DNA of 64,000 bases from Brevundimonas sp. Leaf363 (GTDB taxonomy: Bacteria; Pseudomonadota; Alphaproteobacteria; Caulobacterales; Caulobacteraceae). Positions 57,691 through 64,000 of this stretch are shown piece after piece (positions within the stretch are counted from its first letter, which is position 1; each line of letters opens with the position of its first letter). The notes under the pieces were generated by a model. That model was not told where the DNA came from. It worked only from the letters and a program-made list of their open reading frames with translations, and searched no databases. The stretch is from NCBI RefSeq assembly GCF_001424025.1, contig NZ_LMPZ01000001.1, positions 187,074-251,073 on the forward strand. The letters are read 5' to 3'. The translations under genes were made by a program, and so were the position numbers.

Positions 57691-59292
57691 TCAGCCGATC
57701 CTGATCGGCCAAAGGGTCAGGATAAGGGCGGCCGCCGCGGCCACGGTTGCGAGGGTGACACAGACATACAGCCAGGGCGACGCCTGGCGTGTCGTCACCA
57801 CGACCGACACGGGCTGAGGCGGGTTCTGAACCAGCCGGGTCAGGGCCTTCACGGCGGCGAGCATCTCCTCGACTGCCTCCCTGGCCTGGGCCTTGGGCCC
57901 CAGCTCGCGGCGGATCCAGCGCTCGACCACCGGCTCGGCGGCGGCCCACAGGTCGTGGTCGGGGTTCAGGCGGCGCGCCACGCCCTCGACCGAGACCATG
58001 GTCTTCTGCAGCAGGATCAGCTCGGGCCGCAGGTGCATGTCGAACAGGGCGGTGATCTCGAACAGCTGGCCCAGCAGCCGGCCCATCGACACCTGCGACG
58101 CCTGTTTGCCGATCACCGGCTCGCCCACGGCGCGCAGGGCCTGGGCGAAGGCCTGCACCGAATGCTGCGGCGGCACGTATCCGGCCTCGAAATGGACGCG
58201 GGCGATGCGGTCGTAGTCGCGGCTGAGGAAGCCCCAGAGGATCTCGGCCAGATAGCGCCGCTCGAACGGGCCCAGCCGCCCGACGATGCCGAAGTCCACG
58301 GCGACCAGCTCGGCCGGGGCGCTGCAGAACAGGTTTCCCTCGTGCAGGTCGGCGTGGAAGGCGCCGTAATCCAGCGCCTGCACCAGGAAGGCGCGCACGA
58401 CGTTGTCGGCCAGGGCGTTCTTGTCCAGCCCCGGCTGCTCGGCGGCGGCCGGGTCGGTCATGGCGATCCCTTGCGCCCACTCCAGCGTCAGCACCCGCTT
58501 GCCGACCCCGTCCCAGACCACGGCGGGGGCGGTCATGTGACCGCCGCCCTCGGCCGCGGCCTTTCGCATGATGTCGCCCAGCTCGGAGGCGGCGGCCGCC
58601 TCCAGCCGCATGTCCAGCTCAAGCTCCAGCGCGCGGGCGATGGTCTCGACGAAGGCCTGAGGCTCCAGCCGCCGCGCCATCGGGACCAGCCGGTGCGTCA
58701 TCCGCGCGCCCAGTCGCATGGCGTCCAGCCCCCGCGCCACGCGCCGCTCGACATTGGGCCGCAGCACCTTGATCGCCACCTTGCGCCCGTCGGCCAGCCA
58801 GGCCGGATGGGCCTGCGCCAGCGAGGCGGCGGCGATGGCGGGCTCGAAGCGAGTGAACAGGGCCTCGACCGGTCGGCCCAGCGAACGTTCGACCTCGCGC
58901 CGCGCCTGTTCGATGGGGAAGGGCGGCAGGCGGTCCTTCAGCCGGCCCAGGTCCTGGGCGAACTCGGTCCCGAAGATGTCGGCGCGGGTGGCCAGCACCT
59001 GACCCAGCTTGATGGCCACGGGGCCCAGATGCTCGAAGGCGCGGCCGAGGCGCTGGCCCGGCCGCCCATCGCGGCCCTGGCGACCCGCGAAGGCGTGCAG
59101 GACATGGGCGATCCAGCGCACCCAGGCGGGCAGCACCGGCGTCACCTCGCGCGGGATCAGGGCGTCGTGGCGCACCAGCACCCACAGCCAGCCGGCCAGA
59201 CGCAGCACGGCGCCCACCGGATCGCGCACGGGCGCGGTCTGCGGCGCCTCGGGCGGCCGGTTGATGACCAGACGGTCGCTCAGATCGCCCAC
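57691..59292 (-). CDS. ubiB: Ubiquinone biosynthesis kinase-like protein UbiB
   Basis: A 533-residue atypical protein-kinase-like protein of the ABC1/ADCK/UbiB family: the KxGQ motif [11 protein letters not shown] is near residues 93-103, VAIKVLRP supplies the nucleotide-site Lys, and [12 protein letters not shown] and [11 protein letters not shown] the metal-binding part; two C-terminal hydrophobic segments anchor it in the membrane. It supports ubiquinone synthesis and lipid extraction. The GTG at 59292 overlaps the ubiE stop by 13 bp, evidence for translational coupling. Confidence 0.95.
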   Translation of the reverse strand: MGDLSDRLVINRPPEAPQTAPVRDPVGAVLRLAGWLWVLVRHDALIPREVTPVLPAWVRWIAHVLHAFAGRQGRDGRPGQRLGRAFEHLGPVAIKLGQVLATRADIFGTEFAQDLGRLKDRLPPFPIEQARREVERSLGRPVEALFTRFEPAIAAASLAQAHPAWLADGRKVAIKVLRPNVERRVARGLDAMRLGARMTHRLVPMARRLEPQAFVETIARALELELDMRLEAAAASELGDIMRKAAAEGGGHMTAPAVVWDGVGKRVLTLEWAQGIAMTDPAAAEQPGLDKNALADNVVRAFLVQALDYGAFHADLHEGNLFCSAPAELVAVDFGIVGRLGPFERRYLAEILWGFLSRDYDRIARVHFEAGYVPPQHSVQAFAQALRAVGEPVIGKQASQVSMGRLLGQLFEITALFDMHLRPELILLQKTMVSVEGVARRLNPDHDLWAAAEPVVERWIRRELGPKAQAREAVEEMLAAVKALTRLVQNPPQPVSVVVTTRQASPWLYVCVTLATVAAAAALILTLWPIRIG

Positions 59293-60059
59293 CCGAAGTG
59301 GATCGCCGCCACGCCGCCCGACAGGTTGGTCACCGTCACGTTGCGGAAGCCGGCGCGCTCGATCATGCCCTTGAAGGTCGTCTGGTCCGGGAAGCGGCGG
59401 ATGCTTTCGACCAGATACTGATAGCTGTCGCGGTCGCCCGTCACCCACTGGCCGATGCGCGGAATGGCGTTGAAGGACCAGGCGTCATAGGCGCGGCGCA
59501 CCGGCTCGGCGGTCGGGCGCGAGAACTCCAGGCATAGGAACCGCCCGCCCGGCTTCAGCACCCGGCGCGCCTCGCGCAGCGCCTGGTCGATGTCGGCAAC
59601 ATTGCGGATGCCGAAACTGATTGAATAGGCGTCCACGCTGGCGTCCGGCAGCGGCAGGTTCATGGCGTCGCCGACGGACCAGCTCATCTCCGGCTCGCCG
59701 CCCTTCTCGACCCCGGCCAGGATCATCTCGGCGTTGTAGTCCATGACGATGACGCGGGCGTCCTCGCCGCCCAGCCGCTGCTGAGCGCCCCGCGCCATCT
59801 TCGAATAGCGCCGCGCCATGTCGCCGGTGCCGCCCGCGACGTCCAGGATGGTCTCGCCGGGGCGGGCGTTCAGCTTGGCCGCCGCTGCGTCCTTCCAGAG
59901 CCGGTGCACGCCCGCGCTCATCAGGTCGTTCATGATGTCGTACTTTGACGCCACGCTGTCGAACACGCCGCGCACGCGCCGCACCTTCTCGCGCGCGTCC
60001 AGGTCGATGAAGCCGAAGGGTGAGCTCTTGCTCTCAGGCGTGGAGGCGGCGTCGGTCAT
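59280..60059 (-). CDS. ubiE: Ubiquinone/menaquinone biosynthesis C-methyltransferase UbiE
   Basis: A 259-residue class I SAM methyltransferase: [24 protein letters not shown] is a UbiE signature, [11 protein letters not shown] near residues 72-82 is SAM motif [27 protein letters not shown] motif II and the C-terminal FNVTV-type strand reads [20 protein letters not shown]. It C-methylates 2-polyprenyl-6-methoxy-benzoquinol. It leads the ubiE-ubiB pair. No mutM gene precedes it, unlike in many relatives. Confidence 0.96.
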   Translation of the reverse strand: MTDAASTPESKSSPFGFIDLDAREKVRRVRGVFDSVASKYDIMNDLMSAGVHRLWKDAAAAKLNARPGETILDVAGGTGDMARRYSKMARGAQQRLGGEDARVIVMDYNAEMILAGVEKGGEPEMSWSVGDAMNLPLPDASVDAYSISFGIRNVADIDQALREARRVLKPGGRFLCLEFSRPTAEPVRRAYDAWSFNAIPRIGQWVTGDRDSYQYLVESIRRFPDQTTFKGMIERAGFRNVTVTNLSGGVAAIHFGWAI

Positions 60060-60099
60060 GCGGGCCTTCTAGCGCCTGAACGACCGCTCCGTCACGCGG

Positions 60100-60804
60100 C
60101 TACTGCGGAACGCGCGGCCTCGGCACGCCCAGATCCTTCATCACCGCCCGCATGGCGCCGTAGCAGCCGCAACTGGCCTTCTCGAGGCCCGGGCGGTCCA
60201 GCACCTCGACCCAGCCGCGACCGCGTTCGATCAGGCTCTTGTCCTCCAGCGCGCCGCCGACTTCCGACACGGTGGCGCGGCGCACGCCCAGCATCCCGGC
60301 GATGTCGGCCTGGGTCAGGTTGAAGCGGTCCGCGTCGCTGCGGTCGTGGATCGTCAGCAGCCAGCGCGCCAGCCGCTGGTCCAGCGCGTGCTGGGCGTTG
60401 CAGGCGGCGATCTGCTGCACCTGGGCGAACAGGCTCTCTGTAAATTTCGACAGGGCCAGCCGCATTTCCTGGCTCTTTTCCAGCGCCTCGGAGAAGACAT
60501 CGGCGGGCAGGCAGGCGGCGACGCCTTCGATCTGGGAGATGGCGCGGCTGGCGGCGCGGGCGTTCATCGGCCCGCAGGTGACGCCGATCAGGCCTTCCCG
60601 GCCGATGGCGGCCGTTTCGACCATCCGGTCGTCGGGCAGCACGGTCATCAGGGAAACGACGCCCTTCAGCGGAAACCAGACCTCGCCAACGTCCTCGCCG
60701 GCGTCATACAGCATCTGGCCGCGATCGAAGGCGCGCGGCGTCAGGTGCGGCTCGAGCCGCTTGCGGTCGGCCGGGGGCAGGGACGCGATCCACAGATTGT
60801 CCAC
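60100..60804 (-). CDS. Crp/Fnr-family transcriptional regulator
   Basis: A 234-residue regulator: an N-terminal cyclic-nucleotide-type beta-roll ([25 protein letters not shown]), a dimerisation helix, and a C-terminal winged helix with [19 protein letters not shown]. The Fnr N-terminal cysteine cluster is missing and the roll lacks the cAMP-binding Arg-Ser pattern, so the signal is unknown. The start is GTG 60804 with GGAG upstream. That Shine-Dalgarno lies in an 11-bp tandem duplication (60807-60828). The short Cys-rich tail (SCGCYG) could bind a ligand. Confidence 0.88.
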   Translation of the reverse strand: MDNLWIASLPPADRKRLEPHLTPRAFDRGQMLYDAGEDVGEVWFPLKGVVSLMTVLPDDRMVETAAIGREGLIGVTCGPMNARAASRAISQIEGVAACLPADVFSEALEKSQEMRLALSKFTESLFAQVQQIAACNAQHALDQRLARWLLTIHDRSDADRFNLTQADIAGMLGVRRATVSEVGGALEDKSLIERGRGWVEVLDRPGLEKASCGCYGAMRAVMKDLGVPRPRVPQ

Positions 60805-60944
60805 AGTATGGCTCCGCTATGGCTCCGCTTGGTTCTGAGCGCTCAACGCTGAAGCTAACGGCCAAGTTCCAAGAGTGGATGGGTGGATGGGGCCGCTTGT
60901 CGCCGGGCGCGCGCGCGGCTAGGCCGGAAGCTAGGGAGACGCAG

Positions 60945-61235
60945 ATGGACGCCAGGATGACACCCACCGAAGCGGTCGGCCAGCTAGGGCATGGATGGCG
61001 TCCGGACGGCCAGGACGCCATCGCCCGAACGCTGACGTTCGAGGACTTCAACGCGGCCTTCGGCTTCATGACCCGCGTGGCGATATGGGCCGACAAGGCC
61101 GACCACCACCCGGAATGGTCCAATGTCTACAACAAGGTGGACGTGCGCCTGACCACCCACGACGCGGGCGGGGTGACGAACAAGGACCTGGCGCTGGCGC
61201 GGTTCATCGACGCCGTCGCGGGAGAGGCGAAGTGA
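60945..61235 (+). CDS. phhB: Pterin-4a-carbinolamine dehydratase
   Basis: A 96-residue protein with the active-site pattern [25 protein letters not shown] (two adjacent His, Trp, later His), characteristic of PCD/DCoH. It dehydrates the 4a-carbinolamine of tetrahydropterin; no phenylalanine hydroxylase gene is near. The ATG at 60945 follows AGGGAGACG, so the start is secure. It overlaps the SDR gene by 4 bp (GTGA). Confidence 0.93.
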   Translation: MDARMTPTEAVGQLGHGWRPDGQDAIARTLTFEDFNAAFGFMTRVAIWADKADHHPEWSNVYNKVDVRLTTHDAGGVTNKDLALARFIDAVAGEAK

Positions 61236-62014
61236 GCGGCCGTCTCGAAGGCAAACGCGCTCTGATCACCGGCGCGGCCGGCGGCCTGGGTTCGGCCATG
61301 GCCTGGCGGATGGCGGAGGAGGGCGCGCGCCTGGCCCTGACCGACGTCGACGGCGACGGGGCGAAAGGCCTGGCCGACGCAATAAACGCCGCGCACCCGG
61401 ACGCGGCCGTCGCCTTCGCCCATGACGTGACCAGCGAAGACCAGTGGAAATCGGTCGTCGCGGACGCCGTTTCGGCGCTCGGCGGCCTGTCGGTGCTGGT
61501 CAACAACGCCGGCGTCGGCGGGCCACTGACCTTCGTCGAGGAGGACACGATCGAGAACTGGCGCCGTCAGTACGAGATCAACCTGCTGTCGGTCATGCTG
61601 GGCTGCAAGCACGCCATGCCGCACCTGCGCGCGGCTGCCCCGGCCTCGATCATCAACATCTCGTCGCTGGCGGGCTTGGTCGCCGCTCCGGGCATGGGGC
61701 CGTACAACGCCACCAAGGCCGCGGTCTGGATGTACACCAAGACCATCGCCTTGGAGGCGGCAAAGATGGAGTGGAACGTGCGCTGCAACTCCATCCATCC
61801 GGTCTTCATCAAGACGGCGATCCTGGACCCGTTTGTGGCCATGGCCCACGGCGACGAGGCCAGGGCGCACGAGCGGCTGTCACGCGGCATTCCGCTGAAG
61901 CGGATCGGCGATCCGGACGACGTGGCGTGGGCCGCCGTCTATCTGGCGTCGGACGAATCGAAGTTCGTGACCGGCACCGAGTTCAAGATCGACGGCGGCA
62001 CGACCGCCCAATGA
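61232..62014 (+). CDS. Short-chain dehydrogenase/reductase
   Basis: A 260-residue classical SDR: cofactor site TGAAGGLG at residues 13-20, Asp in ALTDVD near 37-42 suggesting NAD preference, NNAGVGG, and catalytic Ser in INISSLAG with Tyr-x-x-x-Lys in [21 protein letters not shown] is the usual C-terminus. The GTG at 61232 follows GGGAGAGG and overlaps phhB. Reaction unknown; coupling to phhB may hint at pterin or aromatic metabolism, but this is weak. Confidence 0.9.
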   Translation: MSGRLEGKRALITGAAGGLGSAMAWRMAEEGARLALTDVDGDGAKGLADAINAAHPDAAVAFAHDVTSEDQWKSVVADAVSALGGLSVLVNNAGVGGPLTFVEEDTIENWRRQYEINLLSVMLGCKHAMPHLRAAAPASIINISSLAGLVAAPGMGPYNATKAAVWMYTKTIALEAAKMEWNVRCNSIHPVFIKTAILDPFVAMAHGDEARAHERLSRGIPLKRIGDPDDVAWAAVYLASDESKFVTGTEFKIDGGTTAQ

Positions 62015-62074
62015 ACGGGGCAGTGACGGCGCCGCGCCTTGCTCCCGCCCGCAACGCGGCCTAATCCCCGGCGC

Positions 62075-62743
62075 ATGGCCGCACCCCTCATCTGTCCGTC
62101 CATCCTCGCCAGTGATTTCTCGCGTCTCGGCGAGGAAGTCCGGGCCCTGGAAGCCGCCGGCGCCGACTGGATCCACGTCGATGTGATGGACGGCCACTTC
62201 GTGCCGAACATCACCCTGGGCCCCGACATCGTGAAGGCGATCCGCCCGCACACGACCCTGCCCTTCGACGTGCACCTGATGGTGGCGCCGGTCGATCCCT
62301 GGCTGGAGGCGTACCGCGAGGCGGGCGCGGACATCCTGACCGTCCATCCAGAGAGCGGCGCGCACCTGCACCGCACCCTGGGCCGTATCCGCCAGCTGGG
62401 CGCCAAGGCGGGCGTGGTCTTCAATCCGGCCACGCCGCTGAGCATCCTGGAAGAGGTGGTCGATCTGGTCGATCTGGTGCTGATCATGTCGGTGAATCCC
62501 GGCTTCGGCGGCCAGGCCTTCATCGACAGCGCCCTGAAGAAGGTCGCGGGCGCCCGCGCCATCCTCGACCGCGCCGGATCGCAGGCGCACCTGCAGGTCG
62601 ACGGCGGCGTCACCTCGGCCAACGCCGGGGCGTGTGTCGCCGCCGGGGCCGATGCCCTGGTCGCCGGTTCGTTCGTGTTCAAGGGCGGCAACTACGCCGC
62701 CAACATCGAGGCCTTGAAGGCCGAAGGGCTCCAGGCCGCGTGA
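62075..62743 (+). CDS. rpe: Ribulose-phosphate 3-epimerase
   Basis: A 222-residue TIM-barrel enzyme: ICPSILASDFSRLGEEV, WIHVDVMDGHFVPNITLGP (metal His/Asp), FDVHLMV, VLIMSVNPGFGGQAFI and LQVDGGV are all signatures of Rpe. It interconverts ribulose-5-P and xylulose-5-P in the pentose phosphate pathway. The ATG at 62075 is the family start. The TGA overlaps the GTG of the following heparinase-family gene (GTGA), so they are coupled. Confidence 0.96.
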   Translation: MAAPLICPSILASDFSRLGEEVRALEAAGADWIHVDVMDGHFVPNITLGPDIVKAIRPHTTLPFDVHLMVAPVDPWLEAYREAGADILTVHPESGAHLHRTLGRIRQLGAKAGVVFNPATPLSILEEVVDLVDLVLIMSVNPGFGGQAFIDSALKKVAGARAILDRAGSQAHLQVDGGVTSANAGACVAAGADALVAGSFVFKGGNYAANIEALKAEGLQAA

Positions 62744-64000
62744 GCCCGCTAGGACCCTTCGCCAAGGCCGCACAGGCCGCCGACGCCCTGACGGGCGGCG
62801 TCATTCCCGGCCTGCCCGGCGCCCCGGTCCGCACGCCCCTGCATCGCATCGGGGCGTCTACGGGGCCCGAGCTGTGGCCCGCAATCCTCGGCCGCCTGCT
62901 GACCCGCCAGATGTGGGTCGAGCTCTATGGCCTGCCCGGCTATGACCTGACGCTGAAGGGCGGCCGCGCCACAGGCGTCGCCGCGACGCCGCGCGACTTC
63001 CGTCCTATCGAGGGCGGGCACGGCCGCGCCGTGGCGGGCGGCCGCTTCGTCCTGGCCGGCACGGCGCTGGATGTCGAGCCGGGCGGCGATCCGTGGAACC
63101 GCCCCAGCCCCAGCCGCGCCTTCGCGGTCGAACTGCACGCCTTCACCTGGCTGCCCGCCCTGATGGCCGAGGGCGAGGCCGGCGCGCGGGAGGCGTTGCG
63201 CCTGACGCTGGCCTGGACCGACGTCTTCAGCCGCTGGTCGCCCTTCGCCTGGGGGCCGGACATCCTGGCGCGCCGGGTCTTCAACCTGGCCTGCGCGGCC
63301 CGCAAGATGGCCCAGGTCGCAGACGATCCGCAGCGCGAGCGCCTGCTGGCCACCCTGGGAGCCCAGGGCCGTCAGCTTTTGCGTCCGCCCGGCGGCAAGG
63401 CCAGCCAGGCCGAGCGTCTGGTCGCCGCCGCTCTGGTGGGCGCGGTGCTGGCCGGATCGCCCGGTGACCGTATCCGCAAGGCCGCCCTGGGCCGGCTGGG
63501 CCGCGCGCTGGAGCAGTCCGTGCTGGCCGACGGCGCACACGCCAGCCGCGCGCCCGAGATGGGCATGGAGCTTCTGCTAGACCTGCTGACGCTGGACGAC
63601 GGCCTCAGCCAGCGCTCCGAGCCGACGCCGCAAGCGGTGACGGGCGCCATCGAGCGGCTGACCAAGGGCCTGCGCGTCCTTGCCCTGCCCGACGGCCGGC
63701 TGGCCAGCGTTCAGGGCGGCGGACCGTCCACCGCGGCGCGCGTCGCAGCGGCCCGCGCGCACGACAGCGCCGAAACGGCGGCCGGAGAAGTGGGCGGGAT
63801 CACCCGCATCCAGAGCCCGCTGGTCACGGTCATCACCGACGTCGCGGCGCCCGCGCGGGGCGCCTGGTCCTCGGCCGCCTGCGCCCAGCCCGCCGCCATC
63901 GAGATCGTCTGCGGCCGCGACCGGCTGATCACCTCGTCGGGGTGGACGCCCCGCGCCGCCGACCGCCAGGCCCTGCGCCTGACCCCGGCCGCCTCGACCC
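62740..64000 (+). CDS. Heparinase II/III-family protein (5' part, runs off the window)
   Basis: An open frame of 420 codons from GTG 62740 to the window edge without a stop. It has the helical N-terminal region of alphaproteobacterial heparinase II/III-family proteins (MWVELYGLPGYDLTLKG, WSPFAWGPDILARRVFNL, MGMELLLDLLTL) and the start of the beta-sheet domain (SVQGGGPSTAARV, ACAQPAAIEIVCG). The family includes polysaccharide lyases; members beside rpe are common in Caulobacterales and Rhizobiales as far as I recall, with substrate unknown. The overlap with rpe supports the GTG start. Confidence 0.82.
   Translation, partial: MSPLGPFAKAAQAADALTGGVIPGLPGAPVRTPLHRIGASTGPELWPAILGRLLTRQMWVELYGLPGYDLTLKGGRATGVAATPRDFRPIEGGHGRAVAGGRFVLAGTALDVEPGGDPWNRPSPSRAFAVELHAFTWLPALMAEGEAGAREALRLTLAWTDVFSRWSPFAWGPDILARRVFNLACAARKMAQVADDPQRERLLATLGAQGRQLLRPPGGKASQAERLVAAALVGAVLAGSPGDRIRKAALGRLGRALEQSVLADGAHASRAPEMGMELLLDLLTLDDGLSQRSEPTPQAVTGAIERLTKGLRVLALPDGRLASVQGGGPSTAARVAAARAHDSAETAAGEVGGITRIQSPLVTVITDVAAPARGAWSSAACAQPAAIEIVCGRDRLITSSGWTPRAADRQALRLTPAAST

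Overview
The window is about 69% G+C chromosomal DNA from an alphaproteobacterium, most likely Caulobacteraceae (Brevundimonas- or Caulobacter-like). The pointers are a mutS-glnD-murJ-trpS run, alphaproteobacterial-type AhcY (463 aa) and IF-3 proteins, a comM gene under a GTTC-N7-GTTC LexA box, and a soluble hybrid kinase matching Caulobacter ShkA next to an ampG gene. This placement is my inference from gene content and recalled gene order, not from a database search. The region is dense chromosomal DNA. I see no prophage, IS transposase, CRISPR array, rRNA or tRNA.

Layout. 0-3.4 kb: end of an unknown gene, an aldo/keto reductase-fold protein without a visible catalytic tetrad, and a BtuB-type TonB-dependent receptor behind a cobalamin riboswitch. 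3.4-12 kb: mutS, glnD, murJ, trpS, then a compositionally odd hypothetical gene. 12.4-20 kb: GNAT/OsmC pair, hydrolase, PadR regulator with a dyad operator, purH, rarD, asd, zapE. 20-26.5 kb: YbjN-like protein, rsmI-yraN-sirB1 group, gshB, SOS-boxed comM, a small exported protein. 26.5-34 kb: shkA-like hybrid kinase, ampG (start region inside a perfect palindrome), maeB, dapF, a K+ channel with a zinc ribbon. 34-41.8 kb: CMP-sugar synthetase, CoA-transferase, polysaccharide deacetylase, rplT, rpmI, an S9 peptidase, infC and a heptosyltransferase-type GT9. 41.8-49.7 kb: hydrolase, zf-CHCC protein, orphan ABC ATPase, bioB and ahcY diverging around a perfect 20-bp palindrome, an unknown 384-aa protein, a HIG1-like protein and the PduO-type cobalamin adenosyltransferase. 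49.7-56.4 kb: etfBA, an SdpR/SdpI-like module, two exported amidohydrolases (the second lacking metal ligands), yaiI and arfB. 56.4-64 kb: EF-hand lipoprotein, ubiE-ubiB, Crp/Fnr regulator, phhB-SDR, rpe, and the 5' part of a heparinase II/III-family gene running off the end.

Functional links. BtuB, its riboswitch and the PduO-type enzyme form a cobalamin uptake and activation theme. AhcY and BioB both touch SAM metabolism and share one regulatory interval. UbiE, UbiB and EtfAB feed the quinone respiratory chain. AmpG, MurJ and DapF serve peptidoglycan synthesis and recycling. MutS and ComM act in DNA maintenance.

The strongest unexplained structure is intergenic. About ten palindromic elements fall into at least four sequence families: REPIN-like doublets of CTCCCTCCCC hairpins, CCTTCTCCCC doublets and relatives, a 134-bp MITE-like element with perfect 30-bp inverted ends, and a CACAA-type hairpin. 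They sit between genes about once per 6 kb and no transposase is visible.
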